This document shows, piece after piece, positions 40,955 through 49,994 of a stretch of DNA of 64,000 nucleotides. Numbering within the stretch: the first letter of the stretch is position 1; every line of letters begins with the position of its first letter. Location of the stretch: positions 4,464,001-4,528,000 of the forward strand of contig OZ001190.1 of the NCBI GenBank assembly GCA_963921355.3, in the 5' to 3' direction. The DNA is from CAWUEZ02 sp963921355. Its GTDB lineage: Bacteria; Pseudomonadota; Alphaproteobacteria; Thalassobaculales; Thalassobaculaceae. The translations under genes were made by a program, and so were the position numbers. The notes beneath the pieces were generated by a model. It saw only the letters and a program-made list of their open reading frames with translations, made no database searches and was not told the origin of the DNA.

Positions 40955-42247
40955 ATGAGTAATGTCGCGGTGATCGGTGCCCAGTGGGGCGACGAAGGCA
41001 AGGGCAAGATCGTCGACTGGCTGTCGGAGCGCGCCGATGTGGTCGTCCGCTTCCAGGGGGGGCACAACGCCGGCCACACGCTGGTGATCGGCAACCAGAC
41101 CTACAAACTGAGCCTGCTGCCCTCCGGGGTGGTGCGCCCGGGCAAGATCTCGGTGATCGGCAACGGCGTCGTCGTGGATCCCTGGGCCTTCGTCGACGAG
41201 ATCGCGCGGTTGAACGAACAGGGGCTGCAGATCGCACCCGGCGCTTTGCTGCTCTCGGAAACCGCCGTTCTGATCTTGCCGGTCCACCGCCACCTCGACC
41301 AGGCCCGCGAGGCGGCGCGCGGCGACAAGAAGATCGGCACGACCGGACGCGGGATCGGCCCGGCCTACGAGGACAAGGCGGGTCGCCGGGCGATCCGCGT
41401 CGCCGACTTGGCGGAACCCGAGACCGTCCGCCTGAAGGCGGCCTATCTTGCGGAGCACCACAACGCCTATCTGCGCGGCCTCGGCCAGGCGGAGATCGAT
41501 GCCGACCAGCTGGTGGCCGAACTCCAGGCGATCGCCCCGAAGATTTTGCCCTATGCCGGCCGGGTCTGGGAGCAGCTGGACGACGCCCGGCGCGCCGGGC
41601 GTCGGATCCTGTTCGAAGGTGCCCAGGCCGTCATGCTGGATGTCGATCACGGCACCTATCCGTTCGTGACGTCGTCGAACACCGTGGCCGGTCAGGCGGC
41701 CACCGGATCGGGCACCGGACCGACCGCCATCGGCTTTGTGCTCGGGATCGCCAAGGCCTACATTACCCGTGTCGGATCGGGTCCCTTCCCCACCGAACTC
41801 ACCGACGATGTCGGCCGGCTGCTGGGTGAGCGGGGGCATGAGTTCGGGACGGTGACCGGCAGGGCGCGGCGCTGCGGCTGGTTCGATGCGGTCATGGTCG
41901 GCCAGGCGGTGCGGACCGGCGGGATCAACGGGATCGCGCTGACCAAGCTCGACGTGCTCGACGGCCTGCACGAACTCAAGGTCTGCACCGGGTATCTGCT
42001 GGACGGCGCGCCGATCGACCATTTCCCCTCCGGCATGGCCGCCCAGGTCCGGGTAGAGCCGGTCTACGAGACCCTGGAAGGCTGGTCCGACAGCACAAGG
42101 GGCGCACGCTCCTGGGCGCAGCTCCCGGCCAACGCGATCAAGTACATCCGGCGGATCGAAGAACTGATCGGCGCCCCGGTGTCGCTGCTGTCGACCAGTC
42201 CGGAGCGCGACGACACGATCCTGGTCCACGATCCGTTCGCCGACTGA
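40955..42247 (+). CDS. purA: Adenylosuccinate synthetase
   Basis: A 430-residue enzyme forming adenylosuccinate from IMP, aspartate and GTP, the first committed step to AMP. It has the GAQWGDEGKGKIVD GTP-binding start, GGHNAGHT, TGRGIGPAYEDKAGRRAIR, and TKLDVLDGL near the C-terminus. Full length for the family. AGGGGA precedes the ATG. It is 71 bases after hisZ and probably cotranscribed. The following 218 bases hold a small inverted repeat (CCGACGG/CCGTCGG) and no gene. Confidence 0.97.
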   Translation: MSNVAVIGAQWGDEGKGKIVDWLSERADVVVRFQGGHNAGHTLVIGNQTYKLSLLPSGVVRPGKISVIGNGVVVDPWAFVDEIARLNEQGLQIAPGALLLSETAVLILPVHRHLDQAREAARGDKKIGTTGRGIGPAYEDKAGRRAIRVADLAEPETVRLKAAYLAEHHNAYLRGLGQAEIDADQLVAELQAIAPKILPYAGRVWEQLDDARRAGRRILFEGAQAVMLDVDHGTYPFVTSSNTVAGQAATGSGTGPTAIGFVLGIAKAYITRVGSGPFPTELTDDVGRLLGERGHEFGTVTGRARRCGWFDAVMVGQAVRTGGINGIALTKLDVLDGLHELKVCTGYLLDGAPIDHFPSGMAAQVRVEPVYETLEGWSDSTRGARSWAQLPANAIKYIRRIEELIGAPVSLLSTSPERDDTILVHDPFAD

Positions 42248-42465
42248 TCACCGACGGGTCGGCGTTCACGTCCGTCGGCTCTGATCTGCCTCTCTTGAAC
42301 CGTCACATCCCTCCGCCCGCGGATGGAAAAAACGCCGTTCGTTTGACCTACAGCATGGCCGGTGGCCGGTTGTTCTACGAGAAATCACGGAAGACGGTGC
42401 GGACTCCGATCTTCCGGTGATCAAGGGGCTCGTATGCCGTCGTTCCGAACGAGGGGCGGGCTCCA

Positions 42466-44041
42466 ATGAAAGCGATCGAGTTCCACAAAATCGAACAAGC
42501 GACGAATTTGAGCCGGACGGAGGTCGGACGGATCGGCACGTCTGTTCTGTTTATTGTGGCGGTCATCGTCTACACGGGCGCCAACTTCGCCCATGTGGAC
42601 CAGCTTTACCTGCTGATCGCTGCGGCCGTCATCGGCGCCTATATGGCGATGAACATCGGCGCGAACGACGTCGCCAACAACGTCGGACCAGCCGTCGGTT
42701 TCTATGCGCTCACCCTGACCGGCGCGATCATGATCGCGGCCCTTTTTGAAGCGGCCGGCGCCATCATCGCGGGTGGCGACGTCGTGTCGACCGTCAAGAA
42801 GGGGATCATCGACCCGGCGACCGTGCCGGACCCGAATGTCTTCATCTGGATCATGCTGGGGGCGCTGACCGGGGTCGCACTCTGGCTCAATGCGGCGACC
42901 TGGTTGGGGGCGCCGGTGTCCACCACCCACTCGATCGTGGGCGGTGTGATGGGAGCCGCAATCGCGGCCGCGGGCTGGGATATCGTGAACTGGGAGTCGA
43001 TGGGCAAGATCGCTCTGAGCTGGGTGGTCTCGCCGGTGACCGGAGGGATTATCGCGGCGGCGTTTCTATTCGTCCTGAAGAAGTTCATCTTCTTCAAGAC
43101 GGATCCGATCGAGTCCGCCCGCAAGGTCGTGCCGTTCATGATCGGCATCATGACCTGGGCCTTCACCACCTACATCGCGCTCAAAGGCATCAAGAAACTC
43201 GTCAAGATCGACTTCACATCGGCCATGTTGATCGGCCTTTCGGCGGGCCTGATCGCCATCATCATCGTACGCCCCATAATCAACAAAGCGGCGCCGTCGC
43301 TTGAAAACAATCGCGACGGGGTGAACAAGCTCTTCACCATCCCGCTGATAATCTCAGCCGCCCTTCTGAGCTTTGCGCACGGTGCCAACGATGTGGCCAA
43401 CGCCGTGGGGCCGCTGGCGGGAATCGTCGACGCGCTGACCCATGCCGAGGGCGGAAGTTCGAAGGTCGCGATCCCATTGTGGGTGATGGTCATCGGGGCC
43501 ATTGGGATTTCGGTCGGCCTGGCGCTGTTCGGGCCCAAGCTGATCCGGACTGTCGGGTCCGAGATCACCGAGCTGGATCGTTCGCGCGCTTTCTGCATCG
43601 CGCTCGGCGCCGCCATCACCGTGATCATTGCCAGCCAGTTGGGGATGCCGATCAGCTCGACCCATGTGGCGCTCGGGGCCGTCTTCGGCGTCGGCTTCTT
43701 GCGGGAGTACCTTGATACCCGGCTCAGCAAGGTCGTTGAGGATGTGCTCGTCCAGCACCGGGGCAAGGCCAACTTCGCTGAGGTGGAGCACGCCCTCTTC
43801 GCCTTTCAGAACGCGCCATCCGAAGACAAGCGGCGAATCCTGAACGCGATGAAGAAGATGGGGCCGGAAGCGGTGATCGATGCCGCCGAGCGCAAAGGAG
43901 CTGCAGAAGGCGCTGAAACGCCAGCTGGTGCACCGTGCCTCGCTTCTGAAGATCGTATCCGCCTGGATCATCACGGTTCCGGTCTCGGCCTGTCTCGCGG
44001 CACTGTTCTATTTCACGTTGCGCGGCATGATGCTGCCTTGA
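42466..44041 (+). CDS. pit: PiT-family inorganic phosphate permease (C-terminal frameshift)
   Basis: A low-affinity phosphate/metal-phosphate symporter with two PHO4 repeats, each with its signature: GANDVANNVGP near residue 66 and GANDVANAVGP near residue 306, with PISSTHVALGAVFG after the second. As read, the frame departs at AAA 43894-43896 and runs into the next gene. Removing one A yields RKELQKALKRQLVHRA... and a hydrophobic last helix (IVSAWIITVPVSACLAALFYF) ending at 44039-44041, 13 bases before the next gene. The coordinates given assume that correction (about 524 residues). Confidence 0.85.
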
Positions 44042-44054
44042 GCGGCGCTAGCGG

Positions 44055-45887
44055 ATGTTCAAGAAGCTCCTTCTTCCCATCATTCTGCTGCTGCTGACGG
44101 TCGGCTTCTGGATCAGTACCGACTTCCGGGAGATTGCCGCGGGCGTCGCGATCTTCCTGTTCGGCATGCTCATGCTGGAAGACGGTTTCAAACTGTTCAG
44201 CGGTGGCTTTCTGGAGTCGATGCTGGAGAGGGCAACGAGTTCCGTTGCGAGGTCTCTAAGCTTCGGAATCGTATCGACCACGATCATGCAATCCAGCTCG
44301 TTGGTGTCGGTCATAACGATCTCTTTTCTGTCGGCCGGACTGATATCGCTCGTCGCCGGCGTCGGCATCATCTTCGGCGCCAACATCGGAACGACGACCG
44401 GCGCCTGGCTGGTCGCGGGGTTCGGCCTGAAAGTGAATATCTCGGCCTACGCTCTGCCCATGCTGGCGATTGCCATCGTCCTGGTGTTTCAGAAAAACAA
44501 ATACCTGCGGGGTGCGAGGTTCGTGCTTGCCGGGCTCGGCTTTCTGTTTCTCGGCATCCACCACATGAAGGAGGGCTTCGAGACCTTCAAGGACCAGTTC
44601 GACCTGTCGAGGTTCGCCCTGACCGGGCTTTTGGGACTGCTCGTGTACACGATGGTCGGCGCGGCAGCGACCGTGGTCATGCAATCGAGCCATGCCACCA
44701 TGACCTTGATCATCACGGCACTGGCGGCCGGGCAGATTTCATACGAGAACGCGCTTGCACTGGCCATCGGCGCGAACATCGGCACCACGATCACCGCGAT
44801 CATCGGAGCGCTGTCAGCGAACGTTCAGGGCAAGCGCCTGGCACTCGCTCATCTGATCTTCAACGTCGTCACCGCCGGGGTGGCGTTGATTCTCATCGGA
44901 CCGATCAGCATGGCGGTCGATGTCATCTCGGCCGGGGTCGGCATCCCCGACACCGATTACGCCCTGAAGCTGGCGGTGTTTCACACCATCTTCAATGTCC
45001 TGGGCGTGGCCATCATGCTGCCGCTTCTAAACCGGCTGATCGGTTTCCTTGAGCGGACCCTACCGCAGGCCGAAGAGGATCTGAGCAAGCCGAGATACCT
45101 GTCCGAGGCCGTGGACGAATTCCCGCAGACCATCGAATTCGCCATGCGTCGGGAGGTCAAACACCTCTACGACAACGCGGTGGAACTGATCGTGCACGGC
45201 CTGAACCTGCATCGTCATGACATCTTCGCCGCTAAGGACATTGCTGCAACCGTTGCCGGAAGCCGCCAACCGGTCGAGTTCGACATCGACGAACGCTATG
45301 AATCACGGGTCAAAACGCTCTATTCCGCCATCGTCGAGTTCGCCACCCGGGTGGGCGCAAAGGACATTCCGGCGGGCACGGTCGACAACATCTATTCGCT
45401 GCGCGACGTCGCGGCGCAGATCGTGCGGGCGGTGAAGTCAGTCAAGCATCTCCGGCGCAATGTCACCCGCTACACCGAACGGCCCCAAGGTGCCGCAACC
45501 GAGATCTATGACCAACTCAGGACCGAGATCGCGCGGATCCTCGTCGAGATCCGCAGACTTGAGCTGGCCGATCCGGAGGACCGCTCCAGCCTGTGGCTGG
45601 ATCAGGAACGCCTTCAGGTGGAGAGTGATGCACAGGACACCAATGAGATCATCGACAAGCTGATCCGCAGCAACGAAATCGACGCTGCCATCGCGACGTC
45701 ATTTCTCAATGATTCGCAGTATGCCTATTCTGCCATGCGCGATCTGCTGGGCGCGGCGCGCTCCTACTATATCGAGACCGACGATGCGACGGCCGAAGTC
45801 GAACGTATTCTCGCGCGTGAAGACGAGGAACTGCCGCAAATGATCCGCGACGAACTTGCCAGCCACCAGGAAGATCGTGCGCCATGA
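44055..45887 (+). CDS. Na/Pi cotransporter family protein with PhoU-like tail
   Basis: A 610-residue NptA/YjbB-type transporter. The membrane half (about 1-340) carries the paired QSSS (TTIMQSSSLVSVI) and QSSH (VMQSSHATMTLI) motifs and GANIGTT/GANIGTTITA repeats. The C-terminal half is a soluble helical domain resembling PhoU. Members export or import phosphate with sodium. It directly follows the PiT gene, so two different phosphate permeases are coexpressed, possibly for uptake and efflux. Start at ATG 44055. There is no pho box that I can see. Confidence 0.9.
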   Translation: MFKKLLLPIILLLLTVGFWISTDFREIAAGVAIFLFGMLMLEDGFKLFSGGFLESMLERATSSVARSLSFGIVSTTIMQSSSLVSVITISFLSAGLISLVAGVGIIFGANIGTTTGAWLVAGFGLKVNISAYALPMLAIAIVLVFQKNKYLRGARFVLAGLGFLFLGIHHMKEGFETFKDQFDLSRFALTGLLGLLVYTMVGAAATVVMQSSHATMTLIITALAAGQISYENALALAIGANIGTTITAIIGALSANVQGKRLALAHLIFNVVTAGVALILIGPISMAVDVISAGVGIPDTDYALKLAVFHTIFNVLGVAIMLPLLNRLIGFLERTLPQAEEDLSKPRYLSEAVDEFPQTIEFAMRREVKHLYDNAVELIVHGLNLHRHDIFAAKDIAATVAGSRQPVEFDIDERYESRVKTLYSAIVEFATRVGAKDIPAGTVDNIYSLRDVAAQIVRAVKSVKHLRRNVTRYTERPQGAATEIYDQLRTEIARILVEIRRLELADPEDRSSLWLDQERLQVESDAQDTNEIIDKLIRSNEIDAAIATSFLNDSQYAYSAMRDLLGAARSYYIETDDATAEVERILAREDEELPQMIRDELASHQEDRAP

Positions 45888-45956
45888 CGAGTAAATTCTG
45901 TCGGCCAGGTTTCACATCCGGGTGTCGCCGCCGGCCCTCGTGCCGGGGGAATCGCT

Positions 45957-46208
45957 ATAGGACTTGAGAGCGCCATCGACAAACTCAACAAGTACTTCAA
46001 GCGTCTCGAAAAAGGCAAAGCTCAGCGCATAAAGCTGGTCCACGTTGAGAAGGTGATGCGCAAGCTCGAGGCCAAAGAGAAGCTGCTCACCGCCGAACTC
46101 GCGGACACGGAGAAGGATTCCAAGAAAAAGCGCCTGAAACGAAAGTTGGCATTGGTTCGAGACCAACAGGGACGGGCGCGATGGCTGAAGAAGAAGATCG
46201 CCTCCTGA
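45957..46208 (+). CDS. Small coiled-coil ORF without a standard start codon
   Basis: An open frame encodes GLESAIDKLNKYFKRLEKGK ... RWLKKKIAS, about 83 residues, highly charged (Lys/Arg/Glu) and helical with heptad-like spacing, ending in TGA at 46206-46208. No ATG, GTG or TTG opens it. At the expected position there is ATA (45957-45959), six bases after a GGGGGA ribosome-site-like run, so it may be an ATG altered to ATA, an atypical start, or a base-call error. Composition and the open frame suggest real coding. It sits between the phosphate transporter and the pseudokinase. Function is unknown. Confidence 0.45.
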   Translation: MGLESAIDKLNKYFKRLEKGKAQRIKLVHVEKVMRKLEAKEKLLTAELADTEKDSKKKRLKRKLALVRDQQGRARWLKKKIAS

Positions 46209-46310
46209 CCAGCCGGCGCGGCGACGGACGCCCCGCACCTGGCGGTCTTCGACCTCCGCAAGGGGCGTGATAGACTCCGGCGTCCGTTCGAGATCCCGGA
46301 GCTGGCGTCG

Positions 46311-48314
46311 GTGGCAGACAGCAGTATCGTCCTCAAAGAGCGCGTTGAGATCGATCTCAACCGCCCGCTCAAGGATTTCGATTTACCCAACGCCAGAGCC
46401 TTTGCCGGCAAGTCGAAGCGCGAAAACCAGGGCGATCTGCTGTGCTATGTCTGCGACCCGGCAATCCCGCCGCGCCATGTCGACCTGGAGAGCCTGCGCG
46501 GGTTCTCAGAGACGGCCACCCTGCGATTCGTGGAATGGGGTGTGGTCACCTGGCGCCCGGATCACCGACGCACGCCGGTCGTCGTCTATGGAATGCCGCA
46601 GGGCGGTCGGGTGGCCAACAGCGTGGCCGACGTCATCAATCCGCTCAGCGACGAGGCGCTGACCCGCAATTTCCTTACGCCCGTGATGGCGTGCCTGCGC
46701 GACCTGTCGGCGCGCGGCCTGCCCCATCGCGGGATCCGCCCTGACAACCTATTCTATTCGGACGCCAACAAGCGTCACATCATCCTCGGCGACGGCATGA
46801 CCTGCCCGCCGGGGCTCAACAACCCGAGCTTCTGCGAGACGCTCGAACAGAGTATGGCGGATCCGATCGCCCGCGGACGCGGCGGCGTGAGCGACGATCT
46901 CTATGCGGTCGGTGTCTGCGTGATCTTCCTGCTGCTGGGGCGCAATCCCGCCCACGAGGTCTCCACCCAGGAGCTGATCGAGCGCAAGATCTCCCAAAGC
47001 TCCTATTCGGCCCTGACCGCCGGCGCACGCATCCAGATGAATATGGTCGAGCTGCTGCGCGGCCTCCTGGCCGACGATCCGCGCGAGCGCTGGTCGGTCC
47101 GCGAAGTCGAGCTCTGGATCGGCGGCCGGCGACTGACTCCGAAGCAGGCCAAGCTGCCGTCCAAAGCGGCCCGTCCCCTGACGGTCGCCAGCTATGACTA
47201 TGACAACGTCCGCTCCGTAGCCGACGCCATGGGACGCAACTGGCTGGTAGCCGGCGAGGTCGTCCGCAGTCAGGATTTCGACAACTGGATCCGGCGCAGC
47301 CTCGGCGACGAGCGGGTGACCGAGGCCGTGAACAAGGTGCTGGGCGGTCCGCAGGTGATCGCGCGCACCCCGGATTCCGACAACCCGAAACTGGTGACGA
47401 AGGCCTGCATGGCCCTCGATGCGGCAGCACCGATCCGCCACAAGGGCTTTGCCTGCCACGTCGATGGTGTCGGGGCCGCGCTGGCCATGTCGTTCGATCG
47501 CGAGGATGTCCGCCAGAAGGTGGCGGACTTCATCAACGGCAAGTTCGTCGGCCAGTGGATGTCACTACAGGCGCGGAACCGCTCGGACCTGAACGAGTTG
47601 TACTCACTGTACGACCGGCTTCCGGTGCCCCTGAACCAGACCGGCATGGGCTTTGGCATCGAACGGGTGCTCTACGAACTGAACGAACACCTGCACTGCC
47701 TGTCACCCCTGATCGAAGCCCACTACGTGACGACGATCGAGCACCTGATCCCTGCCATCGAGGCCGCCGCCAAGGGCCGCGACCGCCCCCGGATGCCCGT
47801 TGATCGGCACATTGCGGCCTTCGCCGCAGCCCGGTCCAACGATGTCGACGAGCGATATCTGCGCCCCTTGTCGGGCGGCGACCGTTCGGGAACCGATCAG
47901 ATCCTGTCGGCGCTCACCCTGCTGCAGCGCATCCAGGTCATGGCCAAGAACGGCCCGGCACCGACGATATCCGCCTGGTTCGCTGAATTGATGCAGCCGG
48001 CGGTGAACAGTTTCCACAACCTGAAACAGCGCAAGATGATCGAGCAGAACGTGATCCGCGCCGCCGAGACCGGCGTGCTTTCGGAACTGCAGTCGATCTA
48101 TGCCGATCAGAAGGCGATCCAACGCGACCAGCAGGGCTATACCAACGCTCAGCAGGAGCATCGCTACTGCGGCGCCCAGATCGAGCAGCTGAACCTGGAG
48201 CTGCAGAACCGGGAACACATGGCGACGGAGCTCGGGGAGCAGGTTGCCGCCGTCGCCTCCGGGGTCGTCGGAAGTCTCGGTGCGACCGCCATCGTCATCA
48301 TGTACATGCTCTAG
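46311..48314 (+). CDS. Tail-anchored protein-kinase-like protein (probable pseudokinase)
   Basis: A 667-residue protein from GTG 46311 (GGAG nine bases upstream). Residues about 20-275 keep the outline of a Hanks-type kinase C-lobe, but the catalytic loop reads HRGIRPDNL instead of HRDxKPxN, so the catalytic Asp is Gly and Lys is Arg. The metal-binding DFG is GDGMT, and no glycine-rich loop is evident. SDDLYAVGVCVIFLLLGRNP corresponds to the conserved helix F. A long unassigned region (300-600), a helical stretch (about 600-640) and a final transmembrane segment (ASGVVGSLGATAIVIMYML) follow, giving a C-tail anchor. It is likely a non-catalytic or atypical kinase in the inner membrane; its partner is unknown. 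Confidence 0.72.
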   Translation: MADSSIVLKERVEIDLNRPLKDFDLPNARAFAGKSKRENQGDLLCYVCDPAIPPRHVDLESLRGFSETATLRFVEWGVVTWRPDHRRTPVVVYGMPQGGRVANSVADVINPLSDEALTRNFLTPVMACLRDLSARGLPHRGIRPDNLFYSDANKRHIILGDGMTCPPGLNNPSFCETLEQSMADPIARGRGGVSDDLYAVGVCVIFLLLGRNPAHEVSTQELIERKISQSSYSALTAGARIQMNMVELLRGLLADDPRERWSVREVELWIGGRRLTPKQAKLPSKAARPLTVASYDYDNVRSVADAMGRNWLVAGEVVRSQDFDNWIRRSLGDERVTEAVNKVLGGPQVIARTPDSDNPKLVTKACMALDAAAPIRHKGFACHVDGVGAALAMSFDREDVRQKVADFINGKFVGQWMSLQARNRSDLNELYSLYDRLPVPLNQTGMGFGIERVLYELNEHLHCLSPLIEAHYVTTIEHLIPAIEAAAKGRDRPRMPVDRHIAAFAAARSNDVDERYLRPLSGGDRSGTDQILSALTLLQRIQVMAKNGPAPTISAWFAELMQPAVNSFHNLKQRKMIEQNVIRAAETGVLSELQSIYADQKAIQRDQQGYTNAQQEHRYCGAQIEQLNLELQNREHMATELGEQVAAVASGVVGSLGATAIVIMYML

Positions 48315-48353
48315 ACACCGCACCCCGCAGCAATCGAGGATCCGCCCGTCACG

Positions 48354-48821
48354 ATGGCCGCCACGTCCGCCAACACCGCCGCCACCCGAGTCATCCTGAT
48401 CGCCATTGTCGGGGGTGTCGCCGTCTTCACCTTGCCGACGGTGCTGATTCTGGGGATCGGCATGACGCCGACCCTGGCCGCGCTGATCACCGACCGGCGC
48501 AAGGAGAAGTACGCGACACTGTGCGTCGGCTGCATGAACTTCGTCGGCGTGCTGCCGTTCATGGTCGAGCTGTGGACCGACGACCACTCCTACGACAATG
48601 CCTTCAACCTGATCGGCGACCCCTTCACCTGGCTGGTGATGTTCGGCGCCGCCGCCATCGGCTGGGCGATCTACTTCGTCGCCCCCGGGATCGTGGGGAT
48701 GTTCATCGCCATGCGGGCCGACCAGCGGATCGAACTCCTCAAGCGCCGCCAGCGCGATCTGGTCGAGGAATGGGGCCCCGGGGTCGCCGGGTCGAAAAAA
48801 GACAAGGAAGACGAGGAGTAG
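48354..48821 (+). CDS. Small membrane protein next to the pseudokinase
   Basis: A 155-residue protein with three hydrophobic segments (about 12-38, 58-72 and 92-120) and a highly charged C-terminal tail (RRQRDLVEEWGPG ... KKDKEDEE). CGAGGA lies 13 bases before the ATG. It starts 39 bases after the pseudokinase stop and is very likely cotranscribed with it. I do not recognise the family. Two anchored proteins encoded together suggest a membrane complex. The operon ends at a MITE-like repeat. Confidence 0.68.
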   Translation: MAATSANTAATRVILIAIVGGVAVFTLPTVLILGIGMTPTLAALITDRRKEKYATLCVGCMNFVGVLPFMVELWTDDHSYDNAFNLIGDPFTWLVMFGAAAIGWAIYFVAPGIVGMFIAMRADQRIELLKRRQRDLVEEWGPGVAGSKKDKEDEE

Positions 48822-48840
48822 ATCCAGGTTCGGGCAGTAT

Positions 48841-48984
48841 GCGCCCTTCGACATGCCCCGGACTGGATCCGGGGCTGCTCAGGACGAGGTCTTTCCTTTT
48901 GGCCTCGCCCCGATTTATCGACCTCGCCATGAGCACCCCGCCCCGGATCTAATCCGGGGTTAATCCGGGGGTGTCGAAGGGCGG
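48841..48984. repeat. MITE-like repeat, copy 3
   Basis: The best preserved copy: terminal inverted repeats GCGCCCTTCGACA and TGTCGAAGGGCGG, inner CTGCTCAGGACGAGGT with partner CCTCGCCATGAGCA, and palindromes CCCCGGACTGGATCCGGGG and CCCCGGATCTAATCCGGGG. It lies between the convergent membrane-protein and rpoH genes. Confidence 0.78.
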
Positions 48985-49009
48985 TGCCTGCACCTCTTGA
49001 CGACGTGCC

Positions 49010-49912
49010 TTACTGGCCGCGCTCCAGGACCAGCTTCTGTTCGATGGCGGCGTTCTTGATCGCCTTCTGCAGTTTCTCGAACGCCCGCACCTCGATCTGG
49101 CGCACCCGCTCGCGGCTGATGCCGTATTCCTGGCTCAGATCCTCAAGCGTCGTCGGGTCGTCCCGCAACCGGCGCTCGGTCAGGATGTGCCGCTCCCGGT
49201 CGTTCAGGGTCTCCATCGCCTTGTTCAAGAGCGACCGGCGCTTCTGAAGTTCCTCGTCCTCGGCCAGTTGGGCTTCCTGGCTGACCTGCTCGTCATCGAC
49301 CAGCCAGTCCTGCCACTCGCCCTCACCATCCACCCGCAGGGGCGCGTTCAGCGAATGATCGGGGCTCGCCAGGCGCCGGTTCATCGACACAACGTCGGCT
49401 TCCGATACATCCAGGCGCTCGGCGATCGCCGTCACCTTCTCAGGCGCCAGATCGCCGTCTTCGATCGCCTGCATCTGGCCCTTCAGCTTGCGAAGGTTGA
49501 AGAACAGCTTCTTCTGGGCGGCCGTGGTGCCCATCTTCACCAGGGACCAGGAGTGCAGGATGTACTCCTGGATCGAGGCCCGGATCCACCACATGGCATA
49601 GGTCGCCAGCCGGAATCCGCGCTCCGGATCGAAGCGCTTGACCGCCTGCATCATCCCGACATTGCCTTCGGAGATCAGTTCGGCGACGGGCAAGCCATAG
49701 CCGCGGTATCCCATGGCGATCTTGGCCACCAAACGGAGGTGGCTGGTCACCAGTTTGTGGGCGGACTCGGTATCCTCACGCTCGCGCCAGGCCTTGGCGA
49801 GCATGTATTCCTCCTGCGCCTCAAGCATGGGAAATTTGCGGATCTCCTGGAGATACCGCGACAGATTTCCCTCGACACTGATGCTCGGCAACGTGTTGCC
49901 GCTGGACGCCAT
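49010..49912 (-). CDS. rpoH: RNA polymerase sigma-32 factor RpoH
   Basis: A 300-residue heat-shock sigma factor. Region 2 is clear (HKLVTSHLRLVAKIAMGYRGYGLPVAELISEGNVGMMQAVKRFDPERGFRLATYAMWWIR), and the RpoH box QKKLFFNLR follows at about residue 133. Region 4.2 (LEDLSQEYGISRERVRQIEVRAFEKL) contacts the -35 element. Length is typical. GGAAGGA precedes the ATG. It is downstream of rluD with a gap of about 80 bases, an arrangement shared with many alphaproteobacteria. Confidence 0.96.
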   Translation of the reverse strand: MASSGNTLPSISVEGNLSRYLQEIRKFPMLEAQEEYMLAKAWREREDTESAHKLVTSHLRLVAKIAMGYRGYGLPVAELISEGNVGMMQAVKRFDPERGFRLATYAMWWIRASIQEYILHSWSLVKMGTTAAQKKLFFNLRKLKGQMQAIEDGDLAPEKVTAIAERLDVSEADVVSMNRRLASPDHSLNAPLRVDGEGEWQDWLVDDEQVSQEAQLAEDEELQKRRSLLNKAMETLNDRERHILTERRLRDDPTTLEDLSQEYGISRERVRQIEVRAFEKLQKAIKNAAIEQKLVLERGQ

Positions 49913-49994
49913 CTCGATTCCTTCCGGATCATTCCCTGTTGGTTGTTAATATTGGGATTCACACCCTTCGTTTAAACCCTGATGGAACCGTGGT

